Shown here: piece by piece, positions 32,215 to 42,242 of the stretch
Numbering within the stretch: position 1 is the stretch's first letter
How the letters are laid out: every line of letters begins with the position of its first letter
Source of the DNA: Batrachochytrium dendrobatidis JAM81
Lineage: Eukaryota; Chytridiomycota; Chytridiomycetes; Rhizophydiales
Reading direction: 5' to 3'
DNA length: 64,000 bases
Assembly (NCBI RefSeq): GCF_000203795.2
Contig: NW_006281109.1
Location: forward strand, 692,001-756,000
Translations under genes and position numbers: made by a program
The notes under the pieces: generated by a model
Seen by the model: only the letters and a program-made list of their open reading frames with translations
Database searches by the model: none
Told to the model about the DNA's origin: nothing

Positions 32215-33213
32215 TTGTGTGTTGGAATATTCAGACGGATACTCCTAAGTGATAATCTGTGACAAAGCTAATTCTAGTAGCGCACACTTTGAATCTCCAA
32301 ATTAAACCCTTCATCACCACCAATCCATATTCCCCAAACTCCATTATCCTCATCTCTAGGACTCGAGTCCCCAGTAACGGTAAATGGTATCATTATTAAA
32401 TTGACTAATTACAGGAATCAATCCCATTGGCTCAACTACTTTTCGTTTACAACCTCTCATTATCAAACGTGTTACTTGTTCGTATCACAAGTCAGACAAT
32501 CAACTACTATAAAAGCTAATATGCTTACTCTTATCAATAAACAACTATTCAAGCTATTTCAACCATCTAATTAACTTATCACCCCTCTTCACTACTCTTG
32601 AAAAGACCAAGTCTGTTGATCTTGGATTAAAGTGCAAACTTCCTTTTTTATTTTACACTTCTGATTTGTTCTCTTCTGATAACTACTAACAGTATCAGAC
32701 TATACTCTACTTTATACATTTAAATTTATACAAATCACGAAGCTCTAAAAATTCTGACAGTATACATGGAATATTGATACCAGTTTCTTGGCTGTCAATT
32801 ACTGCTAAATGTGTCCATAGTTGTCACACACTGTTTATTCGAGATGTGCGATCCTGGATAAAAGACTTGGCGTACAATAGTGGATGACCTGAAATGATTG
32901 GTTGCTTACCGTGCCAGATTCATGCTCTGACTCGAATGAACACAATTGATGAGATTCACCCATAATCACTGCTATATTTTGTCCAAGATTGTAAAAATGA
33001 ATCAATGTCATTAAAACTAAAACTGAATAAATGGTACTTGAAAGTTGCAATGATTTGGTTGAATTTTGTGCAGTACATGCCAACATCTAGCCAGCGTTCA
33101 TTTATTGCAATCAACCACTTGCTGAATTCGATAAAATCAATACTTGAACTCATGTTTTACACCTTCTACATTTATGACTGATAAATAGTAAAATGTAAAT
33201 ACTAGCCAGGTTT
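32215..33213. other. Intergenic, pyrimidine-rich piece of different composition
   Basis: From about 32270 to 32700 the text is C/T-rich with CTACTATAAAAGC and AATAAACAACT, unlike its surroundings and reminiscent of an LTR with TATA and polyadenylation signals; no partner LTR was found. CTTCACTACTCTT recurs at 22526. A 65-codon frame at 32956-33153 (minus) just beyond the Crinkler stop has no recognisable features and is not called. Confidence 0.35.
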
Positions 33214-35628
33214 TTAAAACTTGATTCTTGCACGAGCCGACTCGTCCAACTTTCCACCCCATTCTGATACCAATGATTCAAGTTCATCATAGCTTGCAAT
33301 GCGTTTGTTGTAGCGCTGTTCAATGACCTTGTTTGCCAAATCCGTTTGATCATCATTGGTACCACAGAATATTTGTTTGATCGAGGTTTTCAATGCAGAA
33401 TTGACATCAATGACCATAGAACAACCTGGATGATCATAGAGTGAACCATGAAAACCTAGAGAATTTGATGCAGAAACAAAATACGTTGAATCTGGAACAT
33501 GGTTAATGTTGATCTCTGAATATATGCTCATCAGACCAAAAACAGAGTCCAACTTGAGCCCGTTTAAAAATGCTGGCGGATTCGGTAATTTTGATCGGAA
33601 AGTGGTCAGATCCGAGTTTGTAATATCAGAACCAAGTCGTTTTCGTTGATCCAAAACTATGATATAGCCAGAGTCTTTTGCGCGTTTCAGAATAAAGTAT
33701 ATATCCACTCCTGGTCCATTCTCACCATTGAGCACAATTTGCAAGGTCTCGCCGTCAACCCAGTCAACGAGACAACAGCTGTTGTGTTTCCGAGTGATCA
33801 TCCGTGGCATATCAGGTCCATATTGCTCGTTTGATTGGAAAACTTCAGCAATTCTGATGTGAACTTGAGTATTGAAAATACCTGAATCAAACCGCGATCC
33901 ATGCAGTATATCAGACAAAGAAAGTATCGATATTCCCAATACAAGAAACGAGTTGATTCTGATACAGTAGAAACTAGCACCAAAATACTCCCATGATGAC
34001 CAACGAGTCATGTTGGAAAATGGATATTCAACGTCAAGCGACAAACCATTCAACGATGATAGGAGTGCCGCTTCAAGTTGGTTTAGACCGACGCTTTCAT
34101 TCAATGGCCTCTTCAAAGCCTGAACAACGATATGGAACGGTATAATCACTTGACCATCATCTTGAATTTGACACATCCCGTTTGAAACCATTTGACTCCA
34201 AGTAAGGTCTCTTGCAGAAGGTAGCGATGATTCAGAAAACGGACAGTTTAGTGGATATGTAACAGGAGTGTTTGTAAAAGAAATCGCCAGTAGCTTCAAA
34301 ATATCAGCGAGTGACAATTGAGGATATTGCAAATTTGAAAGCGCAACCATTCTTGCCTCCCGAAAATTGTGTTCGTTTAGATCAGCCAGTTTCATAGATA
34401 CAACTTGTTTTGCAAACTCAGTCAGTAGTCTTGACACTCCGCTTAGATAAAAGACATTCCGAGCAAAGGCTTCGCTGACCACGAATCCACAGTGTGTATT
34501 CGAAATAAAAGGACAAATGGCCTCCATTGATTCCATGTGAGTTAGAAACCGGATTGGCGTTCTCTCAATATTAGAATGTGATGGTTGAGCAATACGAATC
34601 ATGATCAGGTCAGTTCCCGCCAACATACAGAAAAATGTAAGCCTTGACACTTTAGCACGATAAGAAGAAGCACACAAGATATCCAGCAGAGAACTCAGTT
34701 CATCTTGACCGAGTTTTTGATACTCGTCGACTCCGACAAATAAAAGTATGTCGTCTCGAGTTTTCTGACTCCAATAAAGCTCAATGGTCGATAAAGCTAA
34801 TTGCATTGTGAGCCCGCTTCTGTTTATTGGTGACTTTCTACGCATCCAATCATCAAACTTGTATTGCGCCTTGAAAACCGAATGGAGCAACCTCCAGGCA
34901 AATGAACATTTGATTCCAAGGAGCTTGTCAATCTCGCCATAGGCATTCCCGTCATTTCCAAAAGAAACGATTGCCGAAAGTCTTTTGCCTTGAATCCCTG
35001 TCATGTCTAAAACTGTGGTAGAGCACTCTGTCATAAGTCGAGTTTTTCCCAATCCCGGTATACCAGTACAAACAGGAATACGTCTTGAATTCCGATCAAT
35101 ATTGCTGCGCTCTTGATGGGTGGCCATAAAGCATGATGCAATGTGCTGGAGCGATTTCTCTCGACCAGCCAGCGGAAATACAACTTTTTGATTAAGATTG
35201 GTTTGCTGCTGAGATAGCACTTGTTTGTCAGTCAAATCAACTGTAGAATTAACATTCGGCCCAGAAAGCCATTCCAAGAGATCAATGGCACCCATAGGAA
35301 TTTGGTTTGGATTGGAAAACTTTACAACATTCACACCACTCCTTGATTTTATAATCAGTGAATGGCCGTAACAACCAACTGAATGTTGAATAGAGGCCAG
35401 GGGTTCATTCCAAGCAATGGCTGGACCATTCACCACATAATGGAGAGTGAGCTCGTCAACAGGGATATTGTCAAGGAGGGGAGTGGTGGCAGTCTTGTAA
35501 GCAGCAACCAATTCAGCAACAGTAAACAAGGTTTGAACCCAGACAAAAGTATTAGTGTTGAGAATATGAGTATTGATTTTCACTGACTGATTGTCAAGGT
35601 ATTGAATGTAAAATACTTTGTTTTCCAT
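33214..35628 (-). CDS. Crinkler-like (CRN) protein with P-loop NTPase domain
   Basis: Single exon, 804 residues. The N-terminal ~110 residues form the header seen in chytrid Crinkler-like proteins (FYIQYLDNQSVKI, LHYVVNGP, GHSLIIKS). A STAND/AAA-like NTPase domain follows, with Walker A GIPGLGKT near residue 193 and Walker B ILLFVGVDEY near residue 298. The C-terminal ~450 residues form a long unassigned region. Crinklers in oomycetes are host-directed effectors, and the broader family is thought to derive from selfish-element weapons; the role in chytrids is not settled. No classical signal peptide is visible. It shares its promoter block with the decayed copy at 6750-8364 and stands divergent to the HNH gene at 36002. 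The ATG is the first in frame and fits the paralogue's start. Confidence 0.8.
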   Translation of the reverse strand: MENKVFYIQYLDNQSVKINTHILNTNTFVWVQTLFTVAELVAAYKTATTPLLDNIPVDELTLHYVVNGPAIAWNEPLASIQHSVGCYGHSLIIKSRSGVNVVKFSNPNQIPMGAIDLLEWLSGPNVNSTVDLTDKQVLSQQQTNLNQKVVFPLAGREKSLQHIASCFMATHQERSNIDRNSRRIPVCTGIPGLGKTRLMTECSTTVLDMTGIQGKRLSAIVSFGNDGNAYGEIDKLLGIKCSFAWRLLHSVFKAQYKFDDWMRRKSPINRSGLTMQLALSTIELYWSQKTRDDILLFVGVDEYQKLGQDELSSLLDILCASSYRAKVSRLTFFCMLAGTDLIMIRIAQPSHSNIERTPIRFLTHMESMEAICPFISNTHCGFVVSEAFARNVFYLSGVSRLLTEFAKQVVSMKLADLNEHNFREARMVALSNLQYPQLSLADILKLLAISFTNTPVTYPLNCPFSESSLPSARDLTWSQMVSNGMCQIQDDGQVIIPFHIVVQALKRPLNESVGLNQLEAALLSSLNGLSLDVEYPFSNMTRWSSWEYFGASFYCIRINSFLVLGISILSLSDILHGSRFDSGIFNTQVHIRIAEVFQSNEQYGPDMPRMITRKHNSCCLVDWVDGETLQIVLNGENGPGVDIYFILKRAKDSGYIIVLDQRKRLGSDITNSDLTTFRSKLPNPPAFLNGLKLDSVFGLMSIYSEININHVPDSTYFVSASNSLGFHGSLYDHPGCSMVIDVNSALKTSIKQIFCGTNDDQTDLANKVIEQRYNKRIASYDELESLVSEWGGKLDESARARIKF

Positions 35629-36001
35629 TGCAATTGTGAAAGAAAAGAAAGAAAAAAAAGCGACTTGAATTCAAAATTTAATATTGTGTGAAGAATGAAA
35701 CAAATTCACACTTTGAATATTTAAACAATTTTGTGTTTATTTGTATTGTTCAATCGAGTGTCAATTCAACTCAATTGATTACATTATAATAGTATATCAA
35801 CCAACAAGACCAATTTTGTTGGTTGATATTCACTGATACTCACTGATAACTTGATGAAAATGTGTCAAACCATGACTTTTATGACAACACTGTACAAACT
35901 GTACGAGTTTAAAAGATTATTGGTGAATATTGTCCAATTGGATTGTTGACTGCAATTATTTTGGTTGGTTCGAGTTTCATTCTTTTGTCAAAAAACAACA
36001 A
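35629..36001. promoter_or_regulatory. Shared divergent promoter, Crinkler / HNH gene
   Basis: 373 bp lie between the two start codons. It holds the inverted repeat GTGTGAA - 12 nt - TTCACAC at 35686-35711, conserved in front of the decayed Crinkler, and an ATCAACCAACAA / TTGTTGGTTGAT inverted pair near 35798-35828 that could form a hairpin. Confidence 0.5.
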
Positions 36002-36968
36002 ATGAATATTGAAACAACAAACACAGCAACAACACAACTGTTGAATGAATACTACCAAATCAGCACTCAAGCCATACCAACACAGAGAGTCAAGTCTGAA
36101 TGGCAGGATGACAACAAACGAGATTTGTTTTTGGGAATCATCCAAGAGGGAGAAACCTCACACATCACTCGACTGCACAACCTGCTGACTGCCAACCAAT
36201 TTGCAGAGCAACAGGAGTTTTCAACCAAGGTCCAGTTGTCAGACCCAAAACATCATTGTACATTCATTGATGACATGTTTGGGTATTACATACTGCCATT
36301 CCACAAAGACTACAACGATTCATCCAGCTGTCACCCCAGTTTCATCAAACCCAACATCAAGAAACAACTCTGCTGATGATCTGGACTATGTTGCAAAAGT
36401 GAGTGAGCTACAGCACAAAAACTTGAACAAGGTGGTTGAGAAGAGAGACAGTGTCTGCTTGTTTTGCTGGGACAATGAAGAATCTGAAGGAGCACACATC
36501 ATATCCCAAAAGAACATTGGAATGGCATACAACAAACCATCCATATTGCTACGATCTGGTTTGACACAGAAACATCAAATACAGAACGGACTGTTGTTGT
36601 GTATCAAGTGCCATGACCAGTTTGGTAAACTAAAGCAATATGTGGATGTAGTGGATGACAAACTGGTGATCAAAGTGATCAATGAGACGAATGATCTGAC
36701 AAGTGACAAGCACAAGAAGTGGATTGAGACAATTGAAGATTTGAAAGTTATCCGCAGAACAAGGCAAAAGAGATGGATTGACAATCGACAAACAGTCGAA
36801 TCCAACAGTGAAATGACATTGTATTTCATTCACAACAATCTCACTCGACTACCAAACAGGAACGCACTAGAGTTCCACAAGACAGCATGTCTCATTTGGT
36901 GTATGACTGGTGGTGTAGAATCTGATGATGATGTTGTCCATATGATGATGATGGCTGTACTCCTGTAG
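36002..36968 (+). CDS. HNH endonuclease-domain protein (frameshift or intron near 36250-36330)
   Basis: The ATG at 36002 opens a frame ending at 36376. The nuclease part lies in a second frame ending at 36968. The HNH (HNH_2-like) domain shows the zinc pair CLFC, the AHII histidine, NGLLLC with the Asn, and CIKCHDQF with the second Cys pair and final His, so the catalytic set looks complete. The frames can be joined either by a 70-nt intron (GT at 36259, AG ending 36328) or by assuming one extra base near 36328. The first frame reads like protein right up to the switch (YYILPFHKDYNDSS), which favours a frameshift. Joined length is about 300-320 residues. It is a divergent neighbour of the Crinkler. 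Substrate unknown. Confidence 0.65.
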
Positions 36969-38297
36969 ATTACCAGAGTAAGAGCATCGAGAAATGGATG
37001 GAATCGAGTGCTACTTTGATTATTGAAAATGTTCAATAAAATTGTGTATTCATTACAAGAGACTGGTTTCTGTTACAGCAATAGTTGTCATTGTAGTGAG
37101 TGTGAATACCAACAGTTGATGCTGACACCTTTGAATTCAAGCAATAATGAAAGCAACTCAAATGTCTCTTTCCATTGCAGTGAGACAGTTTGTCAACCAA
37201 CAATGTCTCATCAATTGATGACATATTCAGATTCCAGTGATGATGATGTTGCTACCAATGATCGTGGAACTGATAGTGCAGTCTTTTTACACTGTGGTGG
37301 GACAACTCGGTATCATGTCAATCATGTCCATCGTTGTGGAAATCACTTGTTAATCTACTCTGAATGAACAACTTTCTTTCAATCTGTGTATCGACTGTAT
37401 CGATTGTATCGTCCAACATCAAACATTATGTCAATCAATAATAGTCAAAATACAATATTATATTTTCTGTACGATTATTATAAATCACAATCAATGAAAT
37501 CCATGTAAGCTACCAACTCCATCAAACACTCACTTGCTCCATTTGCCATGAAGTTGTTACAACACTTTTGATTCAATGTCAGGATGCCAATCACTTTGTA
37601 TATCCTGTATATCTTGAACCCAGTGGAACTGTCCGATTTGTAGGACTGTCCGAGTTTTACACAACATGATGCTGGAAAGAACCATCAAATCACAAATGAT
37701 TAATTGTGAGCATGATAATTGTAAAGCATCAGTACTTCTGTAGACAAAACACAACCATGACAAGAATTGCAAATCCAGAACAACAGGATGTGACTATTGT
37801 ACATAACTTGCATCAAACCCTTGTTTGAAGACTTGTTTCAAAACTGGATGTAATGTATTCTGGGTTGACGGAAATGAATGTTCAAAATCGTTGACCAATT
37901 GCATGAAAACAGGAATCACAATCAAAATCAGAATCAGAATTGAAATTGGGCACATTAAAGTCATTTGTCATCATATCCCATGGCCAGATACCAGTATTCA
38001 AAATAGGAAATAGTCAATGGTTATTGAAAATAATCAATATTTGCCAAAATCCAAACAATACAATCATGATAACTTACTGGCTACCTCAAATCAGCAAATC
38101 GTTTGAAAATAATACCACAATAACTATCAAACATTGAATGTAATTGATGATTCACCAACAATACCACTGGATGCGGTAGATTTGGAATATCAGATACAAC
38201 AAGTCAAGTGTCAATATGGCAAACGATGAACTGGATGTATTTTTCCAGCATTTGCTTGACTCGAGAAATGGTGCTGGGTTCCATCAAGATTACGGAT
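36969..38297. other. AT-rich intergenic with overlapping short frames
   Basis: Frames at 37029-37367, 37825-38013, 37940-38137 and about 38140-38240 are protein-like in composition but short and mutually overlapping, as in a decayed gene. I cannot name any of them. Confidence 0.3.
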
Positions 38298-38879
38298 TCA
38301 TAGTATGATATATTCAACATATTTGGCGTCTACATCGGCACTCATTACCATTTGATACAATTTATGCTGTAATGTGTGCTGTTTTACCATCACTTTACCA
38401 AGAACATCTAAATCGCTAAATACATGATGAGCCATTCGGTCTACATTGATCTGAGCGTCCGTTACAGTGTGATGATGACTTTTGATCAAAGTACTAAGCC
38501 AGAATGTAAAATATACATACAATATAATGTCTCGTAGTAACTCTCGTTCAGCAACTCATTGATTCAATGATAAAGTGGCTTGTATTGATTTTGAATGATA
38601 CTTTTCATCAAGGAATTGAATGTTTGATTTCAAGAGTTTGTTGGGATCCACTTTGATTGGGTTGTCCGACTTGAGCATATATCGAGGTATGTTTTCATGA
38701 GTAATAGGTTCAATATCATTGCACAAATAGTGGGTTGCTACTTTTACAAGATGGTTGATTAGATTTCGTTCAACAACATAATACTTTTGACCGTTTTTAG
38801 GTTTGATCAAGACCGAGTTCACGATCAAAGTTTGTAGATACTTGGATCTTAAGGATGTGCTTGTGATGTGTAATGGCAT
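38298..38879 (-). pseudogene. Unknown ORF interrupted by one in-frame TGA
   Basis: From the ATG at 38877-38879 the frame runs about 107 codons to a TGA (38556-38558). It then continues open in the same frame for a further 85 codons to the stop at 38298, the continuation starting VAERELLRDIIL. The total of about 190 codons with a single stop suggests a recent nonsense mutation or a sequencing error; an intron spanning the stop is possible. The product is basic and Leu/Ile-rich and matches no family I know. It points away from the + strand ORFs at 39144 and 39556. Confidence 0.4.
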
Positions 38880-38972
38880 TGAAGTGGTTTTGAATAAACC
38901 CAAGAAAATACATTTTGGAATGGTATCAACAAACAATTGGATTGGATTTATTTTCTATTATTGTTTAAACTC

Positions 38973-39021
38973 GTTGAAAATGTTGGAAATGTTGGAAACC
39001 TGTTGGAAACCTGTTACAAAG
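38973..39021. repeat. Iteron-like direct repeats between divergent ORFs
   Basis: Five tandem units of GTTGRAAAY (starting at 38973, 38982, 38991, 39002 and 39013, the last degenerate) lie in the ~265-bp space between the minus-strand ORF and the plus-strand ORF at 39144. Confidence 0.5.
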
Positions 39022-39143
39022 TAATTCTGATTTGGACGAAAATAGTGGTTCGATTGGCTCACACAGAGTCCATTACGAGATGCTCGGATTGAGTCTTGTC
39101 GTTGATTTATTGTTGCCATTAGGAAAACCCCAATAACAATATC

Positions 39144-39494
39144 ATGAAAATGATTGGATCAACGGTGAACATTGATGTTAAACTCGTCAAAGTCAAACTG
39201 CGGTTTACAAAACGTATCCAAGGATTCAGGAGTCGAGTTGAACCAACAAAGGCGTACAAGCAACTGATTCAACTACAAATAGAGCATTCGAACCAAGCAG
39301 GCAAGTTAAAGCGACAGTTTAATAGACATATCAACAAACATCCTTTCCACCCAAAATACAAAACAATACAGTGCAAGACACATGCTCACCAATGTGGAGG
39401 AGTTGATGCAAAATATAGCAGAAAAATCACCAATCAAAACATTGGATATTGGCTTGATATTCAATTTGGGTATATGTTGCAAAATGTAGACTGA
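39144..39494 (+). CDS. Unknown basic protein (116 residues)
   Basis: ATG start, no intron needed. The product is strongly basic with many Lys, Arg, His and Gln, including FTKRIQGFRSRVEP and NRHINKHPFHPKYK. One could imagine nucleic-acid binding, but no domain is recognisable. It follows the iteron-like repeats and lies 61 bp ahead of the next plus-strand ORF. Confidence 0.35.
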   Translation: MKMIGSTVNIDVKLVKVKLRFTKRIQGFRSRVEPTKAYKQLIQLQIEHSNQAGKLKRQFNRHINKHPFHPKYKTIQCKTHAHQCGGVDAKYSRKITNQNIGYWLDIQFGYMLQNVD

Positions 39495-39555
39495 AAAAAC
39501 AATTCAATTTAATATTTCAGATAATACATTATTGTTTAATGGTAACAATCAACAC

Positions 39556-39978
39556 ATGATTAATATGGATATTGACATTGTTTTGGATCTGATTGACGGA
39601 AATGATATTATTGAATGCATGAAACGTCATAATTCAAAGTATATTGTTGAAAGTATCTATGAATATGCTATCCTTGCAAATAACACTGGTTGTTATCAGG
39701 TCATTGATGTATATGAAACAAACCATGTCAATATATCAATCAACAATCCAGTAACTGTTGATGTAATACCCAACACAGTATACACAAACATGAAATATAA
39801 AATCAATGATATGGTTGTTGACCCATTCACAATACTCGACAAATATCAACATATCAAAAAGTTTAAATTTATTCAAAATCAAAATCATCGACAAACCATC
39901 AATCTGAATCTACTTTCGGCTCTTGAGATTCTAAGCCATGCTTTGCCATATAGTTTTTCAATTGTTTTTTGGCACTAG
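39556..39978 (+). CDS. Unknown protein overlapping the 3' end of the secreted gene
   Basis: From the ATG at 39556 about 140 residues are encoded (MDIDIVLDLIDGNDIIE, YQVIDVYETNHVN, DPFTILDKYQHI). The part from TGCYQVIDVYE onward also exists at 14719-14417 on the other strand in the inverted duplicate. There the only length difference in the shared part is five codons, and the frame is otherwise kept. A splice-acceptor-like TTTCAG ends at 39520, so an upstream exon is possible. The last ~27 codons overlap, antisense, the end of the secreted gene at 39899. No family recognised. Confidence 0.4.
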   Translation: MINMDIDIVLDLIDGNDIIECMKRHNSKYIVESIYEYAILANNTGCYQVIDVYETNHVNISINNPVTVDVIPNTVYTNMKYKINDMVVDPFTILDKYQHIKKFKFIQNQNHRQTINLNLLSALEILSHALPYSFSIVFWH

Positions 39979-41600
39979 ATAATTTTCTCCTTGCCACTAC
40001 ATACTTTTCTTTCAATCGCTTTTCAGTGTCCGGATTGTGCATTGGTTCAGATATTTCTTTGCCCATTGCTAACGCTAACTGCTGACTGAATTTGAGGTTT
40101 GCATATTCACGATATTCTTTGCGTTTTTTCTTTTGTACTATTTTAGACAATTCAAACCTTTGTTTTATACGATTAAAGGTTCTCTGATATCTTTGGCTTA
40201 ATACAGTCACTTGATTTGGAACAGTATTGGCAGACTCGTCTTCGTTCATTGGTTGTTGCTGGTCTTGTCTGGAAGTACTTGGAATGGGTTGGTCCATTGG
40301 TTGTTGCTGGTCTTGTCTGGAAGTGCTTGGACTGGGTTGATCAGCTGGCCGTTTTCGACCTCGTTTGGAAGTGTTTGGATCAACTACATCAATTGGTCGT
40401 TTTCGACCTCGTTTAGGAGTGCTCGGATCAACTACATCAATTGTTTGTTGCTGGTCTTGGTCATAGATTTGTGAATTGACTGCATCAACTATTTCTTTCC
40501 AGTCTTCAGGAGTGGTTAAACGGATTTCATTCATTATGGATTTCCAATATTCATCAGAAGTGTTTGGAATGGGTTGGTCCATTGGTTGTTGCTGGTCTTG
40601 GCTGGAAGTGCTTGGACTGGGTTGATCAGCTGGTCGTTTTCGACTTCGTTTAGGAGTGTTTGGACTGGGTTGATCAGCTGGTCGTTTTCGACCTCGTTTG
40701 GAAGTACTTGGATCAACTACATCAATTGGTTGATGTTGGCCATGGCGATAAATTTTTGAACTAATTATACCTATTATTTCTTGCCAGTCTTCGTCAGGAA
40801 TCTCTGGACTGGGCTTATCAGTCGGACCAAACGCTTGACTAGAAGTGCTTGATGCTTTGGGTGAACCATCGGTATCAGTCGGGATCAGCATTGCATTAAC
40901 GGTTGTTGCCGCAGTCAGTACGAATAAAATGTCAACCAATCTCATTAAGCCGATGAATAGTTTAAACTATTAATACAAAAATAGAGTGTTGAGACTGATA
41001 TTGATTATAAGATTGAGTGTAATCGATTGTATTTATATGTTTTGTATAGCAAACCAACCCTTTTAGGTTAACCGACTATACAGGGTTACTTGATTGCTTT
41101 TAATGAGCCAATATCAAAGCACAGTATGCTGCTCCATAATCACAATATCATATTGATCGATTTGATGTTCATGTCGATTAAATTATGCTTTTATGACCCT
41201 TTGATCAGGTATATTGAAAAGCACACCCTCCAATAGTGTTGTATAACCGCAAACGCTCCTTTTTACAACCGTATTCATGTCAAATGGATCGCTTTGGTAT
41301 TCATCATGCAATGACTTTGATTTGAGATATACAATGGTTACTACACATTGACTGCATTGCGTGTTTGATATACAACAACCATCATATGACACAATCAGAC
41401 TATAATGTTGAATCTATACATTGTGCACTCTTAGTAATCATACATTATACAATCACCAAGTTTGAACCCACATTCATATGCTGTGTTTTACTGTCAATAT
41501 TGCCAATACAACTCTGCACACACATTTGTTGTATTCTGAATCACGGATACGATCGCAGTCTAGTTCAACAATAATCATGACATCAGTAATGCAACTGTTG
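39685..41600 (-). repeat. Inverted segmental duplication, copy 2 (pairs with 12890-14695)
   Basis: Contains the longer secreted gene, its leader palindrome and the upstream flank including the TAGTAATCATACATT repeat (41430). Confidence 0.7.
39899..40945 (-). CDS. Secreted protein with repeated basic NLS-like motifs, copy 2
   Basis: Single exon, 348 residues. It has the same signal peptide as the gene at 13540 (MRLVDILFVLTAATTVNA) and the same C-terminal charged helix (YQRTFNRIKQRF to KNYMAKHG). The repeat region is longer and reordered: KRGRKRPADQPS, KRSRKRPADQPS, KRGRKRPIDVVD and KRGRKRPADQPS units plus several QDQQQPMDQP units. The copy-number change against copy 1 fits slippage or unequal exchange between units. 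An intact TATA word (ATATAAAT, minus strand, 41031-41038) and the 16-bp palindrome (40956-40971) precede the start. Confidence 0.8.
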   Translation of the reverse strand: MRLVDILFVLTAATTVNAMLIPTDTDGSPKASSTSSQAFGPTDKPSPEIPDEDWQEIIGIISSKIYRHGQHQPIDVVDPSTSKRGRKRPADQPSPNTPKRSRKRPADQPSPSTSSQDQQQPMDQPIPNTSDEYWKSIMNEIRLTTPEDWKEIVDAVNSQIYDQDQQQTIDVVDPSTPKRGRKRPIDVVDPNTSKRGRKRPADQPSPSTSRQDQQQPMDQPIPSTSRQDQQQPMNEDESANTVPNQVTVLSQRYQRTFNRIKQRFELSKIVQKKKRKEYREYANLKFSQQLALAMGKEISEPMHNPDTEKRLKEKYVVARRKLSSAKKQLKNYMAKHGLESQEPKVDSD

Positions 41601-42135
41601 TTTGCATGTCAATCACCACCAACAATACCATTGTATTGTTAACCAGTTCATGACACTGACTGTTTATCACACATTGGCACTGTTATTTAGTGGTTCATTC
41701 GACATCAATATGGCTGTAAAAACAAAGCATTATTTTCTATTAGAATAGTATACAATTTCATTCGCAATGAATAACAAATACAATAATGATATTGTGGTAA
41801 ATGGGAAAATTGCTTTATACAAAGTCTAAATACAATCAAATGGTCGCAGATACATGTATAATGCCAGTAACATTGATACTTTTTATAAATCAAAATGCAC
41901 AACTATAGTTTAGATTTGTAATAAACCGACTGCTTAATCAACAGTAATCAACTAACCATTGACAATTTTGGAGCAAATTGCTCTCACTTTATTATCTGTA
42001 GTATTGCATTCGCAGAACAACGATACCAATTCTGCTGCAGGTCTGATGCCTGATTGGTGGGTCATGTTGAGCGTGAAGATCGTGTTGCTCAAACATGACA
42101 ACTCAACCACCAAATCACCTGATGTCACCTGTGTG
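41601..42135. other. Intergenic, ends at assembly gap
   Basis: I see no certain gene. An ATG at 42095 (MTTQPPNH) could be the start of the pinin-like gene, but the gap prevents a decision. Confidence 0.35.
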
Positions 42136-42242
42136 NNNNNNNNNNNNNNNNNNNNNNNNNNNNNNNNNNNNNNNNNNNNNNNNNNNNNNNNNNNNNNNNN
42201 NNNNNNNNNNNNNNNNNNNNNNNNNNNNNNNNNNNNNNNNNN
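42136..42242. other. Assembly gap (107 N)
   Basis: A run of N lies inside the 5' part of the pinin-like gene. The true gap size may differ from the number of Ns. Confidence 1.

Noticed and set aside
32956..33153. 65-codon frame just downstream of the intact Crinkler
   Set aside because: Short, no homology, no splice sites extending it convincingly.
37029..37367. 113-codon Cys/Ser/His-rich frame downstream of the HNH gene
   Set aside because: No zinc-finger spacing holds up and composition follows local word repeats; too weak to call.
38298..39978. Integrated small circular DNA virus (CRESS type)
   Set aside because: Divergent ORFs and iteron-like repeats prompted the idea, but no replication-protein motifs (endonuclease HUH or Walker A) and no nonanucleotide hairpin were found.
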